From Chloroflexi bacterium TSY (GTDB taxonomy: Bacteria > Chloroflexota > Anaerolineae > Caldilineales > Caldilineaceae), in the NCBI GenBank assembly GCA_019217005.1, contig JAHBNG010000063.1, positions 16,052 to 80,051 of the forward strand: DNA of 64,000 nucleotides, read 5' to 3'. Each line of letters begins with the position of its first letter. Position 1 is the stretch's first letter. Below the pieces are notes generated by a model, which saw only the letters and a list, made by a program, of their open reading frames with translations, did not search any database and was not told the DNA's origin. This document shows positions 46,519-54,725 of this stretch, in pieces. A program made the position numbers and the translations under genes.

Positions 46519-47520
46519 ATGAAAAACCAAGAAAATAAAAGACTCGTCTGGGACTACTGGCAGGAAATGAATGGGGCTTCCACGCGTTCAGAACCGGACA
46601 AACTTTCTCACTATGTACATTCCGAAGTTGCCTGGCATGGCTTTCATCCCCTGCGTCATCTGAAAGGCGCAAGCGTAACCTGGTCCCAATTTTGGCAACC
46701 GCTCCTTCATGCCATACCCGATTGTACCCGTCGCCCCTATCATTTTATCGGTGGCCACTATAGCGATGCGATATTTGGTACGGGTGACTGGGTCTGCGGA
46801 ACGGGAGATTTCATCGGTACCTTTGCCAATGATTGGCTGCTAAATGAGTATGTCATTCCTGCCAGCGGCAACAGCGTCCACTTTCGCTTTGGCGAATTCT
46901 GCAAGGTCGAGGGAGGCAAGATAGTGGAGATCCGCATCCTTATCGATCTGCCTGATCTCCTGCGGCAGTGTGGAACTCATATCCTGCCGCCCAGCTATGG
47001 CCGTGATTTCTGGATCCCAGGTCCGCTTGCGGGAGACGGAATCCGCCTGGACGAACAAGATCCGGTCGAATCTCGAAAGACTCTCGATCTGGTCACAGAG
47101 ATGATCTTTGGTGGCCTGAACAAATATGACGGAAAAAGCCAGGAAAGCCAGGGACTGGAACGCTTCTGGCACTCAGACCTGGTCTGGCATGGACCTGTTG
47201 GCATCGGCTCCTCCTATGGTTTGGACGAGTTCAAGCAGAACGCACAAGGCCCCATCGTCCATGCATTTCCCGACCGACGCGGTATCGGGCATCAGGCCCG
47301 CATTGCCGAGGGCAAATTCGCAGCGTCAACCGGGTGGCCCAGTCTTGCCGGGACCCACGTCAACAAGTTCATGGATTGGGAACCAACGGGAGAGCGCATC
47401 GGCTGGAACATCATGGACTTCTGGAAGCGCGAGGGCGACAAGCTACGCGAGAATTGGGTGATGATCGATCTGATTGGAGCGGCGTTAGAATCGGGCGTTG
47501 ATCTGCTAGCGAAATTGTGA
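46519..47520 (+). CDS. Two-domain SnoaL-like (NTF2-fold) protein 3
   Basis: This protein of 333 residues is a paralogue of the broken gene just upstream. It shares the HFRFGEFCKVEGGKIVEIRI first-half core and the LERFWHSDLVWHGPVGIGSS second-half core. The ATG at 46519 is preferred over a TTG at 46507. It starts 8 bp after the restored end of the preceding gene, so both were one operon before the MITE inserted. Activity is unknown. Confidence 0.82.
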   Translation: MKNQENKRLVWDYWQEMNGASTRSEPDKLSHYVHSEVAWHGFHPLRHLKGASVTWSQFWQPLLHAIPDCTRRPYHFIGGHYSDAIFGTGDWVCGTGDFIGTFANDWLLNEYVIPASGNSVHFRFGEFCKVEGGKIVEIRILIDLPDLLRQCGTHILPPSYGRDFWIPGPLAGDGIRLDEQDPVESRKTLDLVTEMIFGGLNKYDGKSQESQGLERFWHSDLVWHGPVGIGSSYGLDEFKQNAQGPIVHAFPDRRGIGHQARIAEGKFAASTGWPSLAGTHVNKFMDWEPTGERIGWNIMDFWKREGDKLRENWVMIDLIGAALESGVDLLAKL

Positions 47521-47678
47521 TTTGCAAAATCAATCAACAGCGTCGGGGTGCAGTTGTGTTCGAAGGAACGACCTCCCCGCTGGCGTGATAACCCGGGTGA
47601 GGCGAACACCCAAAGTACACAGGACAACCAAGACGATTCTTGAACTGTGACAAGTAGGCTAATGACAGGAGGCTGAGG

Positions 47679-48894
47679 ATGGATTCAATGCACTTCGATA
47701 TCACGCAGGACGAACGAAAAGCGGGCACGCTGACGCCAGACAAGCTGAAGCGTGTGCACGACAGCTTCGAGACAAACGGCTACGCCGTTGTCAGCGGTCT
47801 CATCTCTCCCGAGACATGTGAACTGCTTTTACAGTCAGTACTCGAGGATGTTGCGCTGATCCGCTCGCGACCTGATCCAACCCTGCACGAGCAACGAACC
47901 GGCATTGGTCATCTACAGTTGGGCCTGCGTCGATACGCCCCGTTTGTGAAATCGGAGCTGGTGGCTAACCCTTTGATCGAAAGCGTCGTTGCCGAGTTGT
48001 TGGGCGCTGGTGCCTGGCTTGGATTCTACAGCGGCAATGTCAACTGTCCCGGCAGTGGAAGCCAACCCCTGCACTATGACCGCCCATATGCGTGGAAATC
48101 CGAAGCGGAAGCGACGGCCGCAGGACAGCCGTGACCGCCGCCCACCATAACAGTCTCCTGTTCTGTTGCGCTGTCCAACATTACCAAAGATAGTGGAGCC
48201 ACGGAAATCTATCCCGGTACCCACCGCGAGACAGCCGTGGTCAACTGGCCACGTGGTGAACGGGTGGAGTACCATCCTGAACTGGTCGCGCAGTGGGGAC
48301 CGCCTAGCAGAATGGCTATCCCGGCTGGCGGGATCTGCTTCCGAGATCCAAGGATGTGGCATCGTGGTGTTCCGAACCACGGGGATATGACTCGCCCCAT
48401 GATAGCGCTAACCTATCACTCAGGACTAGCCAAACACTGGCGGGGACTTCTGGTGCCGGATATGAGCCAGGAGGACCGGCAGCATTGCGAGGAGGACCCG
48501 TCGCTGCGGGTCATGGACGACGGTACACTGGGCGACGGCCGGCTGGTCTTCGACGAGAGCGCCCGGGCTGCCTTCGAATCGGTCGACAAAATTCATGGGG
48601 TATACCGTAATGTGCGAGGGGTGGTTCATTTTAGGCGGACAATTAGGTTTACATTTTTGCAAAGAGAAAAGATGTTTATATTTTCTACTTTGAGCCATGC
48701 TCAGGCAGAAAATGACCTCATATAGATTTTTATCTATGTATCAAAAGTGTAAACCTAATTCTGAACCACCCCATGTGCGATTTGTGAAAAGGCCATTCAC
48801 GGTCAATCACTTTGTCGATGCACATAAATTGGGCGGCGCATGCGTCGTAAAAAAGGGTCAGGTCACACCATATCCGGAGGCAGAGAAGCCATAG
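47679..48894 (+). pseudogene. PhyH-family protein 4, nonsense codon plus MITE
   Basis: The restored protein would have 350 residues, with the iron site His132-x-Asp134 in PLHYDRPYAW and the distal His in MWHRGVPNHG. Two lesions are present. One is an in-frame TGA at 48132-48134 (after EATAAGQP; a single change from TGG would restore AGQPWPPPTITVSCSV). The other is the 155-bp MITE at 48618-48772, whose removal with one ATGTGCGA joins GVYRNVR to FVKRPFTVNHFVDAH. The gene is therefore inactive as written. Confidence 0.88.
48618..48772 (-). mobile_element. 155-bp MITE, GGGGTGG family, copy 2
   Basis: It has the same ends and length as 33003-33157, in the opposite orientation. The 8-bp duplication is ATGTGCGA (48610-48617 and 48773-48780). 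It lies in the C-terminal part of a PhyH-family gene. Confidence 0.96.
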
Positions 48895-48896
48895 TC

Positions 48897-48950
48897 AGCC
48901 TAACAAGGGCTTGCCACCGATGAGAACGCAGCTGAAGTGGGCGACGGGGG
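48897..48950. other. attC-like half site 1
   Basis: AGCCTAACAAGGGCTTG begins 3 bp after the stop of the PhyH gene and contains GCCTAAC, matching the integron core-site pattern RYYYAAC. It is followed by ACGCAGCTGAAGTGGGCGAC. The complementary right-hand core (GTTAGGC) is not seen nearby. A close relative is at 50486-50530, also just after a gene. Confidence 0.4.
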
Positions 48951-48993
48951 TGCTTCGCCTTCAAAATTCTGAGCCAAGTAAAGGATCCATAAA

Positions 48994-49551
48994 ATGAACA
49001 ATTGCAAGCGAGTTGTACGGTGGTCAGCCAATAACGGTTTAGGGTTAGAGCATTTGTCATTCAATTGCAACGATCAGGGGGCATTCATTGAAAGTGTTAT
49101 CATTGGAAATGAGGACCGAGACTTGTTCGCTGCGACTTACGAGCTTCGTTGTGATAGTAACTGGAACGTCATCACATGCATCGTTCAGGTTATTGGTGGC
49201 CATTCGATGACTCTATCGTCGAATGGCAAAGGTAGATGGACTGATGGCGATGGGAAACACCTAAAAGAGCTCGAAGGATGCATAGATGTTGACATTTCTG
49301 TTACACCATTCACGAACACACTGCCCATCAGGAGGCTAGGATTATGTGCTGGTGAAAGAAAAGAGGTCGTAGCTGCCTACATCCCAGTTCCAACGTTAAC
49401 CCCTCGCCCATTTCGGCAAGCATATACTTGTTTAGAAGTTGGAAGCAAGTACTTTTACGAAGGTCTCTCTAGTGGTTTTGAAGTGGACCTTGCGGTCGAT
49501 AATGATCAGATTGTAATTGACTACTTAGATATCTTCAAACGTGTCAATTGA
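48994..49551 (+). CDS. Putative glycolipid-binding-domain protein
   Basis: This protein of 185 residues resembles the putative glycolipid-binding family (PF06475 type). It has GLGLEHLSFNCNDQGAFIES near the start, YELRCDSNWNVITCIVQV, and the characteristic ELEGCIDVDISVTPFTNTLP and IRRLGL block. The biochemical role of the family is poorly known. It lies between two attC-like half sites, together with the next gene. Confidence 0.75.
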   Translation: MNNCKRVVRWSANNGLGLEHLSFNCNDQGAFIESVIIGNEDRDLFAATYELRCDSNWNVITCIVQVIGGHSMTLSSNGKGRWTDGDGKHLKELEGCIDVDISVTPFTNTLPIRRLGLCAGERKEVVAAYIPVPTLTPRPFRQAYTCLEVGSKYFYEGLSSGFEVDLAVDNDQIVIDYLDIFKRVN

Positions 49552-49589
49552 GAATGTGAAAAGGTTCTAATTATTTAACGGAAAATCCA

Positions 49590-50483
49590 ATGACAAATCG
49601 ATACGAGCAACTAGCAAAGCGCATGCAAAATGGAGAGCAGGTTTTGATTGATGGAGCGACCGGTACCGAGGTTGAACGACGTGGTGTGCCTCAGCTTGAG
49701 CACGCGTGGAACGGCGGCGGCGCAAAAACGCATCCTGATGTGCTGAAAGCAATTCATTGTGACTATATCAAGGCGGGTGCGCAAATCATCATTTCAAATA
49801 CCTTCGCGACAGGGCGGCACAATCTGGAAGATGCGGGCTGCTCAGAGGATTTTGATTACCTGAATCGGCGCGGCGTTGAGTTAGCCATCCAAGCGAGAGA
49901 AGAAAGCGGACAGGATGAGGTGCTGGTGGCTGCCGGCATTTCTCATTGGGACTTTAACGACAATCCACCCACCTTTGAGCAGTTGCGCATCAATGTTGAG
50001 GACCAAGCCGCGATCATGGTCGAGGCTGGGGCTGAGCTGATTATGCTCGAGATGATGGCCCATATCGACAAGATGAATATCTGTATCGACGCGGCGCAAA
50101 AGACAGGTCTGCCGGTCTGGGTAGGGATGAGTTGCGACTTGGCCGCGGATGGCGCGCCAAAACTGTTGCATCAGGGCACACTCAGTGAGGCGATTTCGGC
50201 ATTGCAGGGGCGTGGCATTCCGCTGGTAAGCATCATGCATACGCAGGTTGACTATGTTGATGCGTCGCTTGACGTGTTACAAGATGAATGGGATGGGCTA
50301 GTCGGTGTCTATGCCCATTCAGGTATCTATAGGGATGGCAAACTGATCTTTGATAGCGTCATTTCACCGGAAGATTATGCAGTAGCCGTGAGTGGTTGGC
50401 TGCGTCGCGGCGTCAACTTGGTTGGGGGTTGCTGTGGTGTTGGCGTGGAACATATGCTTCATTTACAGAGGATGATGTCATAA
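49590..50483 (+). CDS. Homocysteine S-methyltransferase-family protein
   Basis: This zinc-dependent methyltransferase-type barrel has 297 residues. It opens with VLIDGATGTEVERRGVPQ and SNTFATGRHNLEDAG, both typical, and ends with the zinc-binding NLVGGCCGVGVEHM. The usual reaction is methyl transfer to homocysteine from betaine or S-methylmethionine; the donor here is unknown. It follows the glycolipid-binding-like gene by 38 bp, and an attC-like half site begins just after its stop. Confidence 0.82.
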   Translation: MTNRYEQLAKRMQNGEQVLIDGATGTEVERRGVPQLEHAWNGGGAKTHPDVLKAIHCDYIKAGAQIIISNTFATGRHNLEDAGCSEDFDYLNRRGVELAIQAREESGQDEVLVAAGISHWDFNDNPPTFEQLRINVEDQAAIMVEAGAELIMLEMMAHIDKMNICIDAAQKTGLPVWVGMSCDLAADGAPKLLHQGTLSEAISALQGRGIPLVSIMHTQVDYVDASLDVLQDEWDGLVGVYAHSGIYRDGKLIFDSVISPEDYAVAVSGWLRRGVNLVGGCCGVGVEHMLHLQRMMS

Positions 50484-50485
50484 CC

Positions 50486-50530
50486 AGCCTAACAAGGGCT
50501 TGTAGCGGACGAGGACGCGGCTGAAGCGAG
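50486..50530. other. attC-like half site 2
   Basis: AGCCTAACAAGGGCTTGTAG, then GGACGAGGACGCGGCTGAAG, starts 3 bp after the stop codon of the preceding gene and matches site 1 at most positions. Leader repeat copy Y begins right behind it (50537). It may be a remnant of a cassette recombination site; no right-hand core is present. Confidence 0.4.
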
Positions 50531-50536
50531 CGCTAT

Positions 50537-51047
50537 GATTATATGTTCAAAAGAATCATCTAGCAAGCCGTGAACCAAAGGCTCAACATCTTCTTCATCA
50601 CGTCTGAATTATGGCACAAATCACATTGTCATAAACGGCTATTTCTTGCTTAAACCCACCGGTAAGAATCGACGTTTGCCACGCCCTATTGACGCCGTGC
50701 ACGGCCCATGATGTCATCCGTCCAAACAAAAGCGCCGCCTCAGGGTGTCGAAAGCACTCCAAGACGGCATAAACTATCCAAACTGACCGAACCAGTGAGG
50801 ATGATCTAGCGACATTGTATCCGCGTTTTGTATTGGATTCAAGAAGCGGTCGTCCTGCACCCTATTTTGGGATGGTATACCACAAATTGTGTAAAGGCTA
50901 TTTGGCCTCTGCGAAGGCACAAATTTACGCACGATTTGGGATACCACCGTTTCAGGTGAGGAAGGCCGCTTTTGTATTCCCTCGAACTTTGTGTTCATCC
51001 GAATGTACAATGAAGGTTAGGATACAATGAAAACTTTACGGTTCAAC
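50537..51047 (+). repeat. Leader/small-ORF repeat, copy Y
   Basis: It matches copy Z (51909-52420) nearly throughout and copy X over its second part. It includes the hairpin near 50734-50768, the long palindrome 50872-50948 and the ATG at 51027. The small ORF is lost after seven codons (MKTLRFN), where the TumE gene end begins on the other strand. No other gene lies in this gap. Confidence 0.88.
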
Positions 51048-51465
51048 ACTCAATAGCGGCATTTTCTACTTCAGAAATGAGATAAGACAAGTTTGGTCTA
51101 GTAAATGAAATCTCTAAAGCCAATATGCGATTATGCTTAATATCGGGTGGGACGTGCTTATGATGCGGATGATTTGTTTGCAATTCTGATATACGAGGGT
51201 GCGGCATGGGGTCATACCACCACAGCTTTTCGCCATCAAATGCAACTTCGTAAGAGTACTTGAGGATGCGGTTTTCGAGAAAATCGACTTGCTCGAAGAT
51301 GCGTAAACGATGTCCAGAATGAAAACGAACCTCACCACGAACAATGCCAATTGTTTGACCAACGGTATAGACGGCAACTGTGTGAGATTCTACTGATGGA
51401 CGATCAGTCAATAAGCCGTAGATGAACTCCGCATAAGCAGTGTGAGAAGATAGATGTGCTGTCAT
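51043..51465 (-). CDS. TumE-type toxin (DUF6516-like)
   Basis: This protein of 140 residues has the conserved features of TumE-like toxins: GEVRFHSGHRLRIFEQVDFL, ILKYSYEVAFDG and the hallmark PHHKHVPPD block. It lies 17 bp downstream of a small antitoxin-type gene on the same strand, the standard order for this module. The pair sits between two direct repeats (Y and Z). The target of these toxins is not something I can infer from the sequence. Confidence 0.8.
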   Translation of the reverse strand: MTAHLSSHTAYAEFIYGLLTDRPSVESHTVAVYTVGQTIGIVRGEVRFHSGHRLRIFEQVDFLENRILKYSYEVAFDGEKLWWYDPMPHPRISELQTNHPHHKHVPPDIKHNRILALEISFTRPNLSYLISEVENAAIEC

Positions 51466-51482
51466 GGACCATTCTTAACGAA

Positions 51483-51788
51483 TTACTCCGGAACCGGTAA
51501 CTGGTCAACGTGTAAATCTGCCAGTGACGCCGGACTTGATATGGCTTGCAAACGGCTTTCAATGGCAGCAGCGTAACGTTTACGACGGCTTTGATAAATC
51601 TCCCACCATCCCGACCATTCTAGATATGTTTGAATTTCATCGGGATCTTCATCGCGTAATTGTCCGTTTTCATAGAGTCGGTAGAACATTTCCGACAGAA
51701 TGCCATACTTTTGTTCAAACCACCGCAGCTCTGTTTCAGCCAGATAAATTTCACGCAGTAACATCTCAGCGGAAAGAGTCATTTCCAT
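51483..51788 (-). CDS. TumA-type antitoxin
   Basis: This protein of 101 residues is mostly helical and charged (LLREIYLAETELRWFEQKYG, then YLEWSGWWEIYQSRRKRYAA), in the position and size expected of the TumA-type partner of the following toxin. Its assignment rests mainly on its neighbour and general likeness. It would be transcribed first, ahead of the toxin. Confidence 0.7.
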   Translation of the reverse strand: MEMTLSAEMLLREIYLAETELRWFEQKYGILSEMFYRLYENGQLRDEDPDEIQTYLEWSGWWEIYQSRRKRYAAAIESRLQAISSPASLADLHVDQLPVPE

Positions 51789-51908
51789 TATTGCACCTTC
51801 TTCTAATCCGAATACGATTGATAAGGAATCGGAATTAAATTACTTGAACAGATTCTTCGCTTCACTCGAGAATGACATGTTCAACTTATTCAATGCTCAT
51901 TCCTAAGT

Positions 51909-52420
51909 TGATTATACGTTCAAAAGAATCATCTAGCAAGCCATGGACCAAAGGCTCAACATCCTCTTCAACACGTCGGAATTAATCCACACATCCATTG
52001 TCTTAAACGGCTATTTTCTGCTTAACCCCACCGGTAAGAATCGACTTTTGCCACGCCCTATTGACACCGTGCACGGCCCATGATGTCATCCGTCCAAACA
52101 AAAGCACCGCCTCGGGGTGTCGAAAGCACTCCAAGACGGCATAAACCATCCAAACTGACCGAACCAGTGAGGATGATCTAGCGACATTGTATCCGCGTTT
52201 TGTATTGGATTCGAGAAGCGGTCGTCCTGCACCCTATTTTGGGATGGTATACCACAAATTGTGTAAAGGCTATTTGGCCTCTGCGAAGGCACAAATTTAC
52301 ACACAATTTGGGATACCACCGTTTCAGGTGAGGAAGGCCGCTTTTGTATTCCCTCGAACTTTGTGTTCATCCGAATGTACAATGGAGGTTAGGATACAAT
52401 GAAAACTTTACGGTTCAACG
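51909..52420 (+). repeat. Leader/small-ORF repeat, copy Z
   Basis: This copy has all conserved parts: TTCAAAAGAATCATCTAGCA, a hairpin (about 52104-52140), GAGGATGATCTAGCGACATT, the palindrome 52243-52320 and GGAGGTTAGGATACA before the ATG at 52399. It is the only copy that leads into a complete small ORF. Between the TumA gene and 51909 I see nothing else. Confidence 0.88.
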
Positions 52421-52638
52421 GTGGAGAGATTACGCTGCAACTCTCGCCAGCCCAATGCTTTCTCTTGGCTAAGATTTGTCACCAAGCATATGCCACGACG
52501 CCCGTCGGCGAGACGGACCATTGGCGGACGTTTGCGACTCTATTTCATGCCTGTGCGATTGCTGGATTGGCGCAGCAGCACATGTGTCCAAGAGATGAGG
52601 TAGCTTTTGAGGAGCAGTTGGTGGTAGTTGAGTTGTAG
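52399..52638 (+). CDS. Conserved small protein of unknown function
   Basis: This 79-residue product begins MKTLRFNGGEITLQLSPAQC and continues FLLAKICHQAYA, with an acidic, Val-rich C-terminus. It has a strong GGAGG site. Two truncated copies of the same start exist at 27540 and 51027, each behind the same leader. I do not recognise a family. The XisI gene follows on the other strand, tail to tail, about 130 bp away. Confidence 0.65.
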   Translation: MKTLRFNGGEITLQLSPAQCFLLAKICHQAYATTPVGETDHWRTFATLFHACAIAGLAQQHMCPRDEVAFEEQLVVVEL

Positions 52639-52769
52639 GTATGGGAAGGAATCGTGAAACTGATTGTCGGCGCGAAACTCAGCTTGCCATATTGATTGTA
52701 GGCAGAGTTCTTTTGACTGCTTTGCTCGACTTATAGAAAAGGGCGAATATGACAACAGCAACGATGCAC

Positions 52770-53105
52770 TCAAGCAACGGCATATTCTGTAAACGGACGG
52801 ACATCAGGTGTCTGGAAGCCCAAAACCATCTGTTCTTTCGGAATCCCTGCTTCTTCTAGCTCGCGCGCAATGCCAAGGTCAGTATCGTCTCGTTGAATCC
52901 AGAGTTTGCCATCGATAATATCGATATGAACCAAGCAGCCGTGAACGCGTCTGATGCCATCCCAACCGATCGTTAAGAGCATATATCGATTCGCATCGTG
53001 GTCAAACAGTGTCTTTGCCTCAATCTCACCGTGTGCGTAGGGGATCTGGGCATATTTTGTTAGTATAGTCTCAATCGCTTGCCGATACTCTTCTACTCTA
53101 TCCAT
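52770..53105 (-). CDS. XisI-family protein
   Basis: This protein of 111 residues matches XisI: DRVEEYRQAIETILTKYAQI, CLVHIDIIDGKLWIQRDDTD and the C-terminal RPFTEYAVA. The gene overlaps the end of xisH by 13 bp and is co-transcribed with it. XisI is known as a co-factor of XisH in fdxN-element excision control in Anabaena; in other bacteria the pair is widespread without known function. A decayed copy is at 2879-3216. Confidence 0.87.
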   Translation of the reverse strand: MDRVEEYRQAIETILTKYAQIPYAHGEIEAKTLFDHDANRYMLLTIGWDGIRRVHGCLVHIDIIDGKLWIQRDDTDLGIARELEEAGIPKEQMVLGFQTPDVRPFTEYAVA

Positions 53106-53509
53106 TGGACAATCACCTTTCTCACTGGATCAAAGACAAGTAAGCGAACGTTTTCCTTTTCAATCAGTAGTCTGCCAATCGGCTCTTCAAATAACTCAAC
53201 GTAGGTCGCTTCGCGGATTGCCAGATACAATTTACGTTGAGGCTCTGTCTCTTCTAGAACATTACGATATAGCACAAACTGACCAAGCGCGTTTTTCAGA
53301 TCCTCAATTTCAGACGGGCCAATGAAGCTCTTGATTTCTACAGCAATTTTGCGGCCTTCTTTTTCGGCCGCGACCAGTTTCTCCGCGCCTAGATCCACAT
53401 ACATATCCTTGGTCCCCCATTGAAGACGCAATGGGTCACTGGTGATCTTCCAATCATCATTGGTCAGAGCCTTTCTAACATGCCTATGGTAAATATCGCG
53501 TGCAGACAT
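53093..53509 (-). CDS. XisH-family protein with a PD-(D/E)xK-like motif
   Basis: This protein of 138 residues begins MSARDIYHRHVRKALTNDDW and contains DMYVDLGAEKLV followed by RKIAVEIKSF, i.e. Asp, then Glu-x-Lys, the pattern of restriction-endonuclease-like folds. Nuclease activity is an inference. It is the upstream gene of the xisH-xisI pair. The relic pair at 2709-3216 lacks precisely this central motif. Confidence 0.87.
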   Translation of the reverse strand: MSARDIYHRHVRKALTNDDWKITSDPLRLQWGTKDMYVDLGAEKLVAAEKEGRKIAVEIKSFIGPSEIEDLKNALGQFVLYRNVLEETEPQRKLYLAIREATYVELFEEPIGRLLIEKENVRLLVFDPVRKVIVQWIE

Positions 53510-53570
53510 AGGCTAAGTATAGCAGATTGATTGTGTTTTGAAAATCGTTTGTTTATGACAAATAGAAAGC

Positions 53571-54725
53571 GGTTCTCCCGCACTTTCTATGAAAAGGGAC
53601 TTGACAGGATGTGGATAATAGGAAGCCGGACTCAATCAAGGAGGCGTCCGATGAGAAAACTAGAGTTCCTGTTGCCAGAAAAGGCAGAATTAGAAGTGAA
53701 TGAAATCGAGTTTGACAACAAGCAAGTGATTTTGAAGGTGTCAAGCAATCATCCGACAGCGAGATGTCCAGATTGTGGTCAGGAATCAGACAAAGTCAAT
53801 ACATCATACGATCGAAATCCATCAGACTTGCCGTGCGCAGGGACTGGAATCCAGTTGCAGATGAAAGTGAGAAGCTTCTTCTGCAAGAATGAGGGATGTA
53901 GTCATCGAACGTTTGCAGAAAGATTTCCTGGTGTGGTTGCGCCCTATGCGCGCCGAACGGAACGACGAACAGAGCAACTGCAAGAGGTGGCCTTTGCATT
54001 AGGTGGGGAGGCAGGTGCGCGCTTGCTGAAGAGTCTGGGCATGCCGACAAGTCCTGATACGCTCATTCGTTTGATTTGCCGAGCACCGGAGTTAGAAAGA
54101 GTCACCCCCCGAGTGTTGGGCGTTGATGATTGGGCCAAGAAAAAAGGACTCTCTTACGGCACAATTCTGGTAGATTTGGAAGCGCATTGCGTGGTTGACC
54201 TGCTGGATGAACGGTCGGCTGAATCGCTGTCGGAGTGGCTCCAAGCCCATCCTGGCGTTGAAATCATCAGTCGAGATCGCGGGAACGAATATATCAAAGG
54301 GGCAACCGAGGGGGCACCAGAGGCGATTCAGGTGGCTGACCGATGGCATCTACTCAAGAATCTACGTGAAGCACTTGAGCGTCTCTTGACTGAAAAACCT
54401 GCTTGTCTGAGGGCTGCTGCTCAACAACCTGAACCAGAGGATGAGGGAGAGAATGAGCCAGATGCAGATTGTGGCGAAGGAGTGGATGTGTCATTCGACA
54501 CCCAACTCGAGCCACTCACCCAAGCTGAAAGGCAAAAACCAGCCCGGCACAACCGCAAACAAGAACGCCGGACTCTGCACAAAGAGGGACTCTCTATGCG
54601 CGAGATAGGCCGACAGCTACACATGTCCTACCGGACAATCAGCAAATACTTGCAAGCAGATAGCTGTCCGTTCTATCCAGAGCAGATCAAACGAGGCCAG
54701 AGCAAAGTCATCTTAATGTGACAAG
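53571..54725 (+). mobile_element. ISL3-type IS, right end missing
   Basis: The left terminus resembles ISL3 ends (GGTTCTCCCGCACTTTCTAT near 53571). The transposase gene follows, but homology stops at about 54713-54725 where an oppF relic begins on the other strand. No matching right terminal repeat or duplication is visible. The element is a deletion derivative. Confidence 0.75.
53651..54721 (+). pseudogene. ISL3-family transposase, C-terminus lost
   Basis: This frame of 356 codons has the ISL3 zinc-finger start (ARCPDCGQESDKV ... CKNEGCSHRTFAERFPG), the first catalytic Asp in RVLGVDDWAKKKG, and the second in EIISRDRGNEYIKGA, followed by VADRWHLLKNLREAL. The C-terminal part with the catalytic Glu is missing; the last residues come from the junction. 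It is not the same IS as the one at 28283. Confidence 0.88.

Noticed and set aside
48132..48134. Selenocysteine codon
   Set aside because: The position fits Trp in the family pattern and no adjacent selenocysteine insertion hairpin is evident; the gene is also broken by a MITE.
53531..53650. Earlier start for the ISL3 transposase
   Set aside because: The upstream part translates the IS terminal repeat and flank; the ATG at 53651 begins the family homology.
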